From contig NZ_JAAGWF010000001.1 of assembly GCF_010686765.1 (NCBI RefSeq), forward strand, positions 1-45,481: 45,481 nucleotides of DNA. The letters are read 5' to 3'. This stretch comes from Geodermatophilus sabuli (GTDB lineage Bacteria > Actinomycetota > Actinomycetes > Mycobacteriales > Geodermatophilaceae). Shown here in pieces: positions 10,509-19,558 of the stretch (the stretch's first letter is position 1; every line of letters begins with the position of its first letter). A model generated the notes under the pieces. The model worked only from the letters and a program-made list of their open reading frames with translations. It was not told where the DNA came from and ran no database searches. A program made the position numbers and the translations under genes.

Positions 10509-11963
10509 ATGCCACTGGACTCCACCGTCCTCGCCCGCTTCCTGGACGACTACCGGGGGGAGTTGGTCCGCCCCGGTGACGAGGGCTTCGCCAGGGCTCG
10601 CCAGGAGGCGGTCTGGAACGCCGACGTCACCCGGCAGCCGGCGCTGATCGCGCGGCCGGCGTCCGCCGCGGAGGTCGCCGCGGCGCTGGTCGGCGCCCGC
10701 TCGGCGGGCCTGGACCTGACGGTGCGCGGAGGAGGGCACAGCATCCCCGGCAGCTCCGTCGCCGAGGACGCCGTGATGATCGACCTGTCGCGGCTCGCCG
10801 GTGTGCACGTCGACCCCGCCACGCGGCGGGCGACCGTGGGCGGCGGGGCCGCGTGGGCCGCGGTCGACGCCGCCACCGCGGCCCACGGGCTGGCCGTCGT
10901 GGGTGGCACCGTCAGCCACACCGGCGTCGCGGGGCTGACCCTCGGCGGCGGCATGGGCTGGCTCACCCACCGGCAGGGCCTCACCTGCGACAACCTCGTC
11001 CAGGCCACCGTCGTGACGGCCGAGGGCCGGGTGGTGCGGGCCTCGGAGGAGGAGCACCCGGACCTCTTCTGGGGGCTCCGCGGCGCGGGAGCCAACTTCG
11101 GCGTGGTCACCGAGTTCGTGTTCGCCCTCCACGAGACCGATCCGATGGCCACCCTGGGCATGTTCTTCTGGGCGGCCGAGGACGCCCGCGAGCCGCTGCG
11201 CGCCGTCCGCGAGTACCTCGGCGGGCTGCCGACGCACCTGGGTGCCCTGGTGGCGGGGATGTCGATCCCAGCCGCACCGTTCCTCCCCGCGGAGCACCAC
11301 GGCCGACCGGCGTTCGGGGCGATGGTCGCCGGCTGGGACGGCCCCGCCGGGCACGCGGCGGCGATCGCGCCACTGCGCGACCTGCACCCGACGGTCGAGT
11401 TCGTCACGCCGATCCCGTACACGGCGTTGCAGCAGATGCTCGACGCGTCCTCCCCGTGGGGCGTGCACGCCTACGAGAAGGGACTCGACCTCGAGGACCT
11501 GCCCGACGGCGCGATCGACGTGCTGATCGACTGGCTGCCGCGCAAGACCGCGCCGGACTCGTTCATCCCCGTCCTGCCGCTCGGCGGCCGGTTCGCCGAG
11601 GTCCCCGACGACGCCACGGCGTTCGGGGGGAGCCGGTCCTGCCGGTGGTCGATGTCGTTCGTCGCCCAGGCCGCCGACGCCGGCACCCTCGCCGCCGATC
11701 GGGAGTGGGTGCGGGGTGCCTGGCAGGCGCTGCGCCCGTTCACCGGGAGCGACCGGGCCTACGTCAACTTCCTCGGAGAGCCGGACGACGCCCGGGTGCG
11801 CGCCACGTACGGCGAGGAGAAGTACCGCCGGCTGGCCGCGCTCAAGGCTGAGTGGGACCCGGAGAACGTCTTCCGGCACAACGCGAACATCCCGCCGGCT
11901 CCGCGGGACCTGCCGACACCCCGGACCTCGGCGGCCGCGGCCGTCGCCGAGCCGGCTCCCTGA
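10509..11963 (+). CDS. FAD-linked oxidoreductase (BBE / FAD_binding_4 family)
   Basis: 484 residues. The PCMH-type FAD domain (about 35-205) has TVRGGGHSIPGSSVAEDAVMIDLSRLAGVHVDP, in which the His of GGGHS is the usual covalent 8-alpha flavin ligand, then GLTLGGGMGWLTHRQGLTCDNLV and FWGLRGAGANFGVVTEF. The C-terminal BBE segment (about 425-470) contains AYVNFLGEPDDARVRATYGEEKYRRLAALKAEWDPENVFRHNANI. At the position where berberine-bridge enzymes have a second Cys link, this protein reads SHTGVAG, so mono-covalent flavin is likely. Such enzymes oxidise sugars, alcohols or alkaloid-like substrates; the substrate cannot be predicted. ATG 10509 has GAGGGGG upstream. Confidence 0.88.
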   Translation: MPLDSTVLARFLDDYRGELVRPGDEGFARARQEAVWNADVTRQPALIARPASAAEVAAALVGARSAGLDLTVRGGGHSIPGSSVAEDAVMIDLSRLAGVHVDPATRRATVGGGAAWAAVDAATAAHGLAVVGGTVSHTGVAGLTLGGGMGWLTHRQGLTCDNLVQATVVTAEGRVVRASEEEHPDLFWGLRGAGANFGVVTEFVFALHETDPMATLGMFFWAAEDAREPLRAVREYLGGLPTHLGALVAGMSIPAAPFLPAEHHGRPAFGAMVAGWDGPAGHAAAIAPLRDLHPTVEFVTPIPYTALQQMLDASSPWGVHAYEKGLDLEDLPDGAIDVLIDWLPRKTAPDSFIPVLPLGGRFAEVPDDATAFGGSRSCRWSMSFVAQAADAGTLAADREWVRGAWQALRPFTGSDRAYVNFLGEPDDARVRATYGEEKYRRLAALKAEWDPENVFRHNANIPPAPRDLPTPRTSAAAAVAEPAP

Positions 11964-12000
11964 ACCGGGCCGGCCGGCGGCCGGGTCAGCCCCGCCCGGG

Positions 12001-12090
12001 TCAGCCGGGCTGCTCGCGCAGTGCCCGCAGCCGGTCGGTCAGGGCGGCGTCGGCCGGGTCATAGGGGAGCTCCGCCAGCGGGGCCGGCAT
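12001..12090 (-). CDS. possible 29-residue ORF coupled to the SulP gene
   Basis: The SulP stop TGA and this ATG share one base. The product, MPAPLAELPYDPADAALTDRLRALREQPG, is not recognisable and has no membrane segment. Coupling geometry is its only support; it may be a chance frame in high-GC DNA. Confidence 0.25.
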   Translation of the reverse strand: MPAPLAELPYDPADAALTDRLRALREQPG

Positions 12091-13580
12091 CAGTGCGCCC
12101 CGTTCAGCTGACCGGTGTGCCGCTCGAAGCGGGCCGTGGAGTGCTCGTCCAGACCGACGATCTCCACCCGCTTCCCGCGGGTCGCGTACTTGTGGGTGAT
12201 GGCGTCCAGTGCCGCCACCGTGGAGGCGTCCCACACCTGGGCGTTCGACAGGTCGATGACGACGTCGCCGGGGTCGGCGGCGTACTCGAACTGCGTGTAC
12301 AGGTCGTTGCTGGAGGCGAAGAACAGGGCCCCGTCGACCGTGTAGCGCGCCGTGCCGTCGGCCTCGACGACGCGGCCGACGTCGACGAGGTGCGCGATCC
12401 GCTGGGCGAACAGCACGCAGGCCACGAGCACGCCGACGCCGACCCCGATGGCCAGGTTGTGCGTGACGAGCGTGACCACGACGGTCGACAGCATCACCGC
12501 CGTCTCGCTCTTGGGCATGCGGTGGATGGTCCGCAGGCTGTGCCAGTCGAAGGTCGCGATGGACACGAAGACCATCACGGCGACCAGCGCGGCCATCGGG
12601 ATGACGCTGACGACGTCGCCGAGGGCCACCACGAGCACCAGCAGGAACACGCCGGCGAGGAACGTCGAGAGCCGGGTCCGGGCGCCCGCGGACTTCACGT
12701 TGATCATGGTCTGGCCGATCATGGCGCAGCCCCCCATGCCGCCGGTGAAGCCGGTGACGATGTTGGCCACGCCCTGACCCCAGGACTCGCGGGTCTTGTC
12801 GGAGTGGGTGTCGGTGATGTCGTCGACCAGCTTCGCCGTCATCAGCGACTCCATCAGCCCGACGAAGGCGATGCCGAGGGCGTAGGGCGCGATGATCCGC
12901 AGCGTCTCGAGGGTGAACGGCACGTCGGGCAGGACGAGGAACGGCAGGCTGTCGGGCAGCTCGCCCTCGCCCCCGACGTCCGGCAGGTCCAGCCCGGTGG
13001 CCACCACCAGCGCCGTCAGCACGATGATCGCCACCAGCGGAGCGGGGACGACGGTCGTCAGCCGGGGCAGCAGGAAGATGATCGCCAGCCCGGCGGCCAC
13101 CATCGGGTAGACCAGCCATGGGACGCCGACCAGCTGGGGGAGCTGCGCGGAGCAGATCAGGATGGCCAGCGCGTTGACGAAGCCGACCATGACGCTGCGT
13201 GGGACGAACCGCATCAGCCGCGCGACCCCGACAGCGGCCAGCAGGATCTGGAGGGCCCCGCCCAGGACCACCGCGGCGAACAGGTGGTCCAGGCCGTACT
13301 CGGCGACCAGCGGGGCGATCACCAGGGCGATCGCGCCGGTCGCGGCGCTGATCATGGCGGGGCGGCCGCCGGTGAAGGCGATGACCACCGCCATCGTGAA
13401 CGAGGCGAACAGGCCGACCCGCGGGTCGACGCCGGCCAGGATCGAGAAGCTGATCGCCTCGGGGATGAGCGCGAGGGCCACGACGAGGCCGGCCAGCACC
13501 TCGGTGCGCGCCACCGCGGGCGACAGCCAGGCAGGGCGGCGCAGCCGGGGCCGGGCGAGGGCAGGAACGGGTGCGGGCAT
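12090..13580 (-). CDS. SulP-family anion transporter with C-terminal STAS domain
   Basis: 496 residues. About ten to twelve membrane helices (22-385) begin TEVLAGLVVALALIPEAISFSILAGVDPRVGLFASF, the SulP signature region. A STAS domain follows (about 391-491: TVDGALFFASSNDLYTQFEYA...VVIDLSNAQVWDASTVAALDAI). SulP proteins carry sulfate, bicarbonate or dicarboxylates; the compact form with DGALFFA and a short STAS resembles BicA/Rv1739c-type members, so bicarbonate or sulfate are both possible. ATG 13580 was chosen because the sequence before it is low-complexity Pro/Arg; the frame stays open to 13742. A SulP gene (Rv1739c) sits beside the DosR-regulon gene Rv1733c in M. tuberculosis, which is suggestive but could be coincidence. 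Confidence 0.88.
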   Translation of the reverse strand: MPAPVPALARPRLRRPAWLSPAVARTEVLAGLVVALALIPEAISFSILAGVDPRVGLFASFTMAVVIAFTGGRPAMISAATGAIALVIAPLVAEYGLDHLFAAVVLGGALQILLAAVGVARLMRFVPRSVMVGFVNALAILICSAQLPQLVGVPWLVYPMVAAGLAIIFLLPRLTTVVPAPLVAIIVLTALVVATGLDLPDVGGEGELPDSLPFLVLPDVPFTLETLRIIAPYALGIAFVGLMESLMTAKLVDDITDTHSDKTRESWGQGVANIVTGFTGGMGGCAMIGQTMINVKSAGARTRLSTFLAGVFLLVLVVALGDVVSVIPMAALVAVMVFVSIATFDWHSLRTIHRMPKSETAVMLSTVVVTLVTHNLAIGVGVGVLVACVLFAQRIAHLVDVGRVVEADGTARYTVDGALFFASSNDLYTQFEYAADPGDVVIDLSNAQVWDASTVAALDAITHKYATRGKRVEIVGLDEHSTARFERHTGQLNGAH

Positions 13581-13825
13581 GTCACCGTCTCGATCGGCGC
13601 GCCGTCGGGCGCGGGGGTGCGGCACCGGCGCCAGGACAGGGGGGAGCGCCGGAGCACCCGTGACGGGCGGGGGCGGTGTCTCCGTGACAGTCTGCGCGAA
13701 CTCGACCCTCACGTGCGGGTCGGGTCCTGAGCCGTTCGTCACCGTGGCCCAGACGGCGGGACGGGGTTTGTGCAGGTCGTGCCGCGCGTACCAGGCTGAC
13801 GGAGAGCCCGAGCGCTGGAGGAAGC

Positions 13826-15457
13826 ATGGACGTCACCGCGACGCCGGAGTGGGCCGCACTGGCCGAGCACCACGAGGCGCTCCGGGACCGCAGCCTGCGG
13901 GACCTGTTCGCCGAGGACCCCGACCGGGGACGGCGACTCACCACCCGCGCGGCCGACCTGTACCTGGACTGGTCCAAGCACCGGGTCACCGACGAGACCG
14001 TGCGCCTGCTCCTCGCGCTGGCGGAGCGGGTGGGGTTGCGCGAGCGGATCGACGCGATGTTCCGCGGCGAGCACGTCAACGCCACCGAGGACCGCGCCGT
14101 CCTGCACGTGGCCCTGCGGGCGCCGGCCGGCCGGCCGCTCGTGGTCGACGGGCAGGACGTGGCCGCCGACGTCCACGCGGTGCTCGGCCGGATGCGGTCC
14201 TTCGCCGAGCGGGTCCGCTCGGGGGAGTGGCGCGGGCACACCGGGCAGCGGATCCGCGCCGTGGTGAACATCGGCATCGGCGGCTCCGACCTCGGGCCCG
14301 CCATGGCCTACCAGGCGCTGCGCGCCTACAGCGACCGGGGGATCACCGCCCGCTTCGTCTCCAACATCGACCCGACCGACTTCGCCGAGGCCACCCGCGA
14401 CCTGGATCCGGCCGAGACGCTGTTCGTCGTCTGCTCCAAGACGTTCACGACGCTGGAGACGCTCACCAACGCCACGCAGGCCCGGGACTGGCTGCTGACC
14501 GGGCTGGACGGTGACCAGGCGGCGGTCGCCTGTCACTTCGTGGCCGTGTCGACCAACACCGAGGCGGTGCGGGACTTCGGCATCGACCCCGAGAACATGT
14601 TCGAGTTCTGGGACTGGGTGGGTGGCCGGTACTCGTTCACCTCGGCGATCGGCCTGTCGTTGATGGTGGCGATCGGGCCGGAGGCCTACGACGAGATGCT
14701 GGCCGGCTTCTCCGCCGTCGACGAGCACTTCCGGACGGCGCCGTTCGAGGCGAACCTGCCGGTCCTGCAGGGCCTGCTCAACGTCTGGTACACCGACTTC
14801 TCCGGCGCCCAGAGCCACGCCGTGCTGCCCTACAGCCAGTACCTGTCCCGGCTGCCGGCCTACCTGCAGCAGCTGACCATGGAGAGCAACGGCAAGTCGG
14901 TGCGCTGGGACGGGCAGCCGGTGACGACGGCGACCGGCGAGGTCTGGTGGGGCGAGCCGGGCACGAACGGGCAGCACGCGTTCCACCAGCTGCTGCACCA
15001 GGGGACGACGCTGGTGCCGGCCGACTTCATCGGGTTCGGCGAGCCCGTGCACGACATCGGCGAGATGCACGACCTGCTGATGGCGAACATGTTCGCGCAG
15101 GCCGCGGCGCTCGCGTTCGGCAAGACGGCCGAGGAGGTGGCCGCCGACGGCACGCCGGCCGAGCTGGTGCCGCACAAGGTGATGCCCGGCAACCGCCCGT
15201 CGTCGACGATCCTCGCGCCGCGGCTGACCCCGGGCACGCTGGGCCAGCTCGTCGCCTTCTACGAGCACACGGTCTTCACCCAGGGCGTGGTCTGGCAGAT
15301 CGACAGCTTCGACCAGTGGGGCGTGGAGCTGGGCAAGGTCATGGCGCGCGAGCTGGCGCCGGCGCTGACCTCCGCCGAGGCGCCCGAGCTGGACCAGGAC
15401 CCGTCCACCACCGCCCTGGTGGAGGAGTACCGCCGGCTGCGCGGCCGACCCGTCTGA
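13826..15457 (+). CDS. pgi: glucose-6-phosphate isomerase
   Basis: 543 residues, full length for the large (bacterial/eukaryotic) PGI type. It interconverts glucose 6-phosphate and fructose 6-phosphate in the cytosol. Diagnostic segments include [96 protein letters not shown] (with catalytic Glu and His) and the C-terminal signature [14 protein letters not shown] 13826 follows CTGGAGGAAGC, a strong ribosome site. It stands alone: the SulP gene is divergent and prfC converges 13 bases downstream. Confidence 0.97.
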   Translation: MDVTATPEWAALAEHHEALRDRSLRDLFAEDPDRGRRLTTRAADLYLDWSKHRVTDETVRLLLALAERVGLRERIDAMFRGEHVNATEDRAVLHVALRAPAGRPLVVDGQDVAADVHAVLGRMRSFAERVRSGEWRGHTGQRIRAVVNIGIGGSDLGPAMAYQALRAYSDRGITARFVSNIDPTDFAEATRDLDPAETLFVVCSKTFTTLETLTNATQARDWLLTGLDGDQAAVACHFVAVSTNTEAVRDFGIDPENMFEFWDWVGGRYSFTSAIGLSLMVAIGPEAYDEMLAGFSAVDEHFRTAPFEANLPVLQGLLNVWYTDFSGAQSHAVLPYSQYLSRLPAYLQQLTMESNGKSVRWDGQPVTTATGEVWWGEPGTNGQHAFHQLLHQGTTLVPADFIGFGEPVHDIGEMHDLLMANMFAQAAALAFGKTAEEVAADGTPAELVPHKVMPGNRPSSTILAPRLTPGTLGQLVAFYEHTVFTQGVVWQIDSFDQWGVELGKVMARELAPALTSAEAPELDQDPSTTALVEEYRRLRGRPV

Positions 15458-15470
15458 GGGCTCGATGGGG

Positions 15471-17084
15471 TCAGCCGAGGTCGGCGGCCACCATCGGGAT
15501 CAGGGTGAGGTGCGGCTTGTTCTGCACGAGCACGCCGAGGGACCACTTGTCGGTGAACAGAGCCAGCAGCTCGCCGTCGGGACGCCGCATCACCTCGGCG
15601 CCCCGGGCGGAGGACAGCTCGCCCGCCGACGCCGCGTCGGTGATCCGGGCCAGCCGGTAGGGCAGCGGCTCCAGGGAGATCCGGGCGCCGAACTCGTGCT
15701 CCATCCGGTGGCTGGCCACCTCGAACTGCATCGGCCCGACGACGGCGAACACGGGGGCGCCGTCCCCGCGCCGGTCGGAGACCAGCACCTGCACGACGCC
15801 CTCGCCGGCCAGGGTGTCGATGCCCTTGCGGAACTGCTTGTACTTGCTGGTGTCGGCGGCCCGCGCGATGGCGAAGTGCTCCGGGGCGAAGGTGGTCACC
15901 GGGGGGTAGGTGACCGGCTGGTCGGCGTAGAGGGTGTCGCCGACGCCGAGCGCGGCGGCGTTGACCAGGCCGACGACGTCCCCGGGATAGGCGGTCTCGA
16001 TCGTCTCCCGCTCGCGGCCGAAGACCTGCTGGGCGTACTTGGTGGCGAACGGCCGGCCGGTGCTCGCGTTGGTCACCACCATGCCGCGCTCGAAGACGCC
16101 CGAGCAGACCCGGATGTAGGCCAGGCGGTCGCGGTGGCCGGTGTCCATCCCGGCCTGCACCTTGAAGACGAAGGCGCTGAACGGCGCGTCGAGCGGGTGC
16201 GGACTGCCCTGGTCGTCGGGCCGGGCGGTGGGTGCCGGCGCCAGGTCGACGAGGACGTCGAGCAACTGGCCGACGCCGAAGTTGGAGACGGCGGAGGCGA
16301 AGAGCACCGGCGTGGTGGCCCCGGCGAGGAACAGCTCCTGGTCGTGCTCGGCCCCGGTCTCGGTGAGCAGCTCGGACTCCTCCGTCGCCTGCACCCAGGC
16401 GTCCCCCTCACGAGCGGCGGCCGCCTCGGCCGGGAACACCTCCTCGGGGGCGACGGTGGCGCCACCGGCGGTGCGGGTGAAGTGCCGGTAGCTGCCGTCT
16501 CGCCGGTCCAGCACGCCGCGGAAGTCCCCGGCCAGCCCGACCGGCCAGGTCAGCGGCGTCGGGGTCAGCCCGGTGCGCTCGGCGACCTCGTCCATGAGCT
16601 CCAGGGCGGCCTTGCCCGGCCGGTCCCACTTGTTGACCACGGTGATCACCGGGATGCCGCGGTGCTTGCAGACGGCGAACAGCTTCATCGTCTGCGCCTC
16701 GAGACCCTTGGCGGCGTCGATCAGCATGACGGCGGCGTCCACCGCGGTCAGCACCCGGTAGGTGTCCTCGGAGAAGTCGGCGTGACCGGGGGTGTCGAGC
16801 AGGTTGACGACGGCGTCGCGGTAGGCGAACTGCAGCGCCGCGGACGTGATCGAGATGCCGCGGGCCTTCTCCATGTCCATCCAGTCCGACACCGTGCTGC
16901 GCCGGCCGGCCTTGCCGTGCACGGCACCGGCCTGGCCGATCACCCGGGCGTGCAGCGCGAGGGCCTCGGTCAGGGTCGACTTCCCGGCGTCGGGGTGGCT
17001 GATCACCGCGAAGGTCCGCCGCCGGACCGCCTCGCCGACGACGACTCGGCCGGCGGACGTGGTGGAACCGGCGGGTGCGCTCAC
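15471..17084 (-). CDS. prfC: peptide chain release factor 3
   Basis: 537 residues. A translational GTPase that recycles RF1/RF2 from the ribosome. G motifs: G1 SHPDAGKST (29-37), switch region RGISITSAALQF, G3 DTPGHADFSED, G4 NKWDRPG. The RF3-specific middle and C-terminal parts are present, for example KYKQFRKGIDTLAGEGVVQVL, GPMQFEVASHRMEHEFGA and KWSLGVLVQNKPHLTLIP. DFSEDTYRVLTAVDAAVMLIDAAKG separates RF3 from EF-G. GTG 17084 has GGAG upstream. prfC is not universal in actinobacteria. It converges on pgi with a 13-base gap. Confidence 0.96.
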   Translation of the reverse strand: MSAPAGSTTSAGRVVVGEAVRRRTFAVISHPDAGKSTLTEALALHARVIGQAGAVHGKAGRRSTVSDWMDMEKARGISITSAALQFAYRDAVVNLLDTPGHADFSEDTYRVLTAVDAAVMLIDAAKGLEAQTMKLFAVCKHRGIPVITVVNKWDRPGKAALELMDEVAERTGLTPTPLTWPVGLAGDFRGVLDRRDGSYRHFTRTAGGATVAPEEVFPAEAAAAREGDAWVQATEESELLTETGAEHDQELFLAGATTPVLFASAVSNFGVGQLLDVLVDLAPAPTARPDDQGSPHPLDAPFSAFVFKVQAGMDTGHRDRLAYIRVCSGVFERGMVVTNASTGRPFATKYAQQVFGRERETIETAYPGDVVGLVNAAALGVGDTLYADQPVTYPPVTTFAPEHFAIARAADTSKYKQFRKGIDTLAGEGVVQVLVSDRRGDGAPVFAVVGPMQFEVASHRMEHEFGARISLEPLPYRLARITDAASAGELSSARGAEVMRRPDGELLALFTDKWSLGVLVQNKPHLTLIPMVAADLG

Positions 17085-17231
17085 GGACGGACTCCATCTG
17101 GCAGGTCACGGACACGCTGGACGACGCCGACCCCGCGGTCGAGGACCACGGGGTCGGCGTCGTGGGTGTCCGGAGGACGGGGGATCGACTGCGGAGGGCC
17201 GCCCCGGGGGGCGCCGCTCCGCTGCGTACCG

Positions 17232-17237
17232 ATTCTA
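17232..17237 (-). promoter_or_regulatory. candidate -10 for prfC
   Basis: TAGAAT on the minus strand in otherwise very GC-rich DNA, about 148 bases before the prfC start. No clear -35 is seen. Confidence 0.3.
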
Positions 17238-17345
17238 CGCGCCGGCGGCCGTGGACGAGCGGCTCCCCGAGTTCCGCGGTCGTGGAGGGGGTAGTCGTGC
17301 CGCATCGGCCACCGGTGGTGGGGCTGCGACGACGGAGGACGGGCG

Positions 17346-17540
17346 ATGACGGCGAGAGACGACGACCCCGGGGGACGGGCGCGGAGCGGAGCGGAACCGG
17401 GGACGGCGGGCGAGGCGGTCCCGCCCGATCCGCCGGTCGGCCCCGGCGTGCCCACCCGCCAGGACACCGACGTGCCCGACCCGGAGACGCCGACGGCGGG
17501 CACCCCCGACGACCCCCACGACCCGCCGGTCGGGGGCTGA
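17346..17540 (+). CDS. small acidic, Pro/Asp-rich hypothetical protein
   Basis: 64 residues, almost entirely Pro, Asp, Gly, Ala, Arg and Thr, with no hydrophobic stretch, so probably disordered. GGAGGACGGGCG just before ATG 17346 is a good ribosome site, which is the main reason to believe it. No family recognised. Similar short acidic low-complexity proteins are often annotated in this bacterial family. Confidence 0.45.
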   Translation: MTARDDDPGGRARSGAEPGTAGEAVPPDPPVGPGVPTRQDTDVPDPETPTAGTPDDPHDPPVGG

Positions 17541-17627
17541 GCCGGCGCACCACCCTCCCGAACCCGCTGACCCACCGGCCCGGCTCGCGGCCGCCTGGGG
17601 TGGGACCGCCTGACTGCGGCCGACCTG

Positions 17628-17885
17628 GTGCGAGTCGCGGTCACCGAGACGTCCGGCAGCTCTCGCCTTCACCGGTGGTCGGGCCAGGTCCCGGCTCACC
17701 CGGAGCCTGACCTGCGGCTGCCCGTGGCCTGGCTCGACGACGAGGACGTCAGCGCCGAGCTCGCACGCATCGGGCGCAACCGCGCCCCGCGACGCTGCCC
17801 GGGAGGCCGACCTGGTCCTGCGGCTGGCCGAGCTGCGCCCCGACACCGACGACCCGCACGAGGGCACCCCGGGAGCCCGCAGCCG
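17628..17885 (+). pseudogene. frameshifted, truncated DUF222 (13E12-family) remnant
   Basis: Reading from GTG 17628 gives VRVAVTETSGSSRLHRW...LPVAWLDDEDVSAELARIGRNRA. After the C run at 17785-17788 the DUF222-like continuation (ARDAAREADLVLRLAELRPDTDDPHEGTPGARS) appears only if one C is removed. Homology then stops near 17885, long before any HNH domain, and a glycerophosphodiesterase gene follows. The motif ELARI...ARDAAREADLVLRLAELRPDTDDP...GTPGAR is of a type I know from complete DUF222 proteins in Geodermatophilaceae. It therefore looks like a 5' remnant with a single-base insertion. It is a different subfamily from the gene at 1-190, so it is not a direct copy. The exact left limit is uncertain. 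Confidence 0.55.
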
Positions 17886-18009
17886 CACCCGAGGCCGGGG
17901 CGGGTGGCCGGCCGCCGTCGGCGCCGCGGCGCGGACCCTTCACGGGGCCGACACCCGCGCCTCGTGTCGGCGTCACGGCCCCGCCCACCGGCGCCGAGAG
18001 CGTGCGGCC

Positions 18010-18765
18010 ATGCGCGTCATCGGCCATCGCGGCACCCCCACCTGCCCCCTCCACCCCGAGAACACCGTGGCCGCCGTCCGGGCCGCACTCGAGGCCGGCG
18101 CCGACGGTGTCGAGGTCGACGTCCAGGCCACCGCGGACGGCGTGCTCGTCCTCTCCCACGACCGGGACCTGGGCCGGGTCCTCGGCACCGGCGCCGGCAC
18201 CGGGCCCGTCGTCGCGCGGACGCCGTCGGTCACGCTGGGTGCCCTGGACCTGCCGAACGGCACCGCCGTCCCGACGCTGACCGAGGTGCTCGACCTGGCG
18301 GCCGCCAGCGGTGCCCACGTGCTGACCGAGGTGAAGCCGGAGGCCGGGGGGCGCGACGCCCGGCGCACCGCCGGACTGCTGGCCGCCCTGCTCGCCGGTC
18401 GGCGCCGGCGCCGCCCCGGCGCCGACCGCGTGACCACCACGTCGTTCGACCTGGTCACCGCGGCGTCGCTGGCCGGGTACGGCACCGTCTCCGGAGCGCT
18501 CATCGTCCCCGCGCACCAGGACCCGGAGCGCAGCGCGCTGCGGGCCCGGGCCCGCGGCCTGACCGACGTCCACCTCTCGCCCGTCCACGTCCGGCGCGAC
18601 CCCGGCGTGGTGCCGCGCATCCGCGCCCTCGGCCTGCTGGTCGGGGTCGGCGTGCTCGACGACCCGGCGGAGGCGGCCGGCCTCGCCGACCGGGACGTCC
18701 ACCTGGTGTGCACCGACGACCCGGCCGGGATGGTCCGGGCGCTGGCACCCGCGCCGGTGGGCTGA
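18010..18765 (+). CDS. glycerophosphodiester phosphodiesterase family protein
   Basis: 251 residues, one GDPD TIM-barrel domain. The active-site pattern is present: GHRGT (5-9), ENT (18-20), GADGVEVDVQATADGVLVLSHD (Glu, Asp and His of the metal and acid-base site), and later TEVKPEAGG and VCTDDPAGMV near the C-terminus. It hydrolyses glycerophosphodiesters to glycerol 3-phosphate and an alcohol. No signal peptide or membrane helix is seen, so it is probably cytosolic. ATG 18010 has only a weak upstream purine stretch. It follows the DUF222 relic directly. Confidence 0.9.
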   Translation: MRVIGHRGTPTCPLHPENTVAAVRAALEAGADGVEVDVQATADGVLVLSHDRDLGRVLGTGAGTGPVVARTPSVTLGALDLPNGTAVPTLTEVLDLAAASGAHVLTEVKPEAGGRDARRTAGLLAALLAGRRRRRPGADRVTTTSFDLVTAASLAGYGTVSGALIVPAHQDPERSALRARARGLTDVHLSPVHVRRDPGVVPRIRALGLLVGVGVLDDPAEAAGLADRDVHLVCTDDPAGMVRALAPAPVG

Positions 18766-18793
18766 GCGCCGGGCCGCCGGGGCGGCTGCGCGA

Positions 18794-18812
18794 CCTCCTC
18801 CGCGGCAGGAGG
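18794..18812 (+). terminator. possible terminator hairpin after the GDPD gene
   Basis: CCTCCT (18794-18799) pairs with AGGAGG (18807-18812) over a 7-base loop, 28 bases after the stop. No T tract. Confidence 0.3.
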
Positions 18813-18919
18813 GGTGGAGCGGTGGACGGCGGGTACTCCGGGACCCCGAGCGGCCGGTCCCCCGGCCCCGTCCCGCCGCCCCGGCGCCGGGACACGGCTT
18901 CCCAGACCCAGGAGTCCTC

Positions 18920-19462
18920 ATGGCACGCAACACCCTCTCCCGATCCCTGCACGACGTCGGCCTGGCCGCCTGGTTCGGCGGCACGCTCGCCAACGCGGTG
19001 GCGCTCAACCCGGCGTCCGCCGAGGCCGGCAGCGCCGGGCGCACCGGTGCGGTCGCGAACGAGGGCTGGAACCGGTGGACGCCGGTCAACGCCGTCGCCA
19101 TCGGGGCCCACCTCGTCGGCAGCGTCGGCCAGCTGCGCGCCCACCGGCGCCGGGTGGCCCAGCAGCAGGGCGTCGCGGGCATGTCCGTGGCCAAGACCGT
19201 GCTGACGGCCGCGGCGCTCGGCGTCACCGCCTACAGCCGGCTGCTCGGCCAGACCGTCAACCAGGGTGGGGCGGTGCCCTCGAAGAAGGCCACCAAGCCC
19301 ACCCGGCGCACCAAGGCCGAGATCGCCGCCGCGCAGGAGCAGCTGGACCGCCTGCAGTGGGTGGTGCCCGCCATCACCGGCGCGCTGGTGGCGCTGAGCT
19401 CCTACGCCGGGGAGCAGCAGCGGCCGTCGGAGGTCGCGCGGGGCGTCGCCCAGCGGGCGTGA
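18920..19462 (+). CDS. conserved hypothetical membrane protein
   Basis: 180 residues, starting MARNTLSRSLHDVGLAAWFGGTLANAVALNPA. Three or so hydrophobic segments are visible (about 12-30, 50-70, 90-110) and one near the C-terminus (about 143-160). A Lys/Thr-rich charged linker (SKKATKPTRRTKAEIAAAQEQL) sits between the third and fourth. I recognise the N-terminal wording from uncharacterised actinobacterial proteins but know no function. ATG 18920 is preceded by CAGGAG. It stands between the GDPD gene and the P450 operon and is separated from the latter by two inverted repeats. Confidence 0.7.
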   Translation: MARNTLSRSLHDVGLAAWFGGTLANAVALNPASAEAGSAGRTGAVANEGWNRWTPVNAVAIGAHLVGSVGQLRAHRRRVAQQQGVAGMSVAKTVLTAAALGVTAYSRLLGQTVNQGGAVPSKKATKPTRRTKAEIAAAQEQLDRLQWVVPAITGALVALSSYAGEQQRPSEVARGVAQRA

Positions 19463-19480
19463 CGGCGGGCCTCCATCGCA

Positions 19481-19497
19481 CTCTCACTGGATGAGAG
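19481..19497. promoter_or_regulatory. inverted repeat upstream of the P450 operon (candidate operator 1)
   Basis: CTCTCA (19481-19486) and TGAGAG (19492-19497) form a perfect 6-base inverted repeat around CTGGA. It lies just after the stop of the preceding gene and about 60 bases upstream of the reductase start. Confidence 0.35.
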
Positions 19498-19504
19498 ACG
19501 GTTG

Positions 19505-19536
19505 GGCCAGGATGTGGCGGGCGCCGCATCCTGGCC
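19505..19536. promoter_or_regulatory. 10-base perfect inverted repeat upstream of the P450 operon
   Basis: GGCCAGGATG (19505-19514) and CATCCTGGCC (19527-19536) are exact reverse complements around a 12-base centre. It ends 22 bases before the reductase start, over the expected promoter/leader. It could be a regulator-binding site or an RNA hairpin, or a terminator for the upstream gene, though no T tract follows. Confidence 0.45.
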
Positions 19537-19558
19537 ACACCGCGAGAGGGAGGTACCA

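Noticed and set aside
17235..17888. 217-codon minus-strand frame opposite the small acidic ORF and DUF222 remnant
   Set aside because: Arg/Ser/Ala-rich shadow without any recognisable motif; the plus strand carries the DUF222 pattern.
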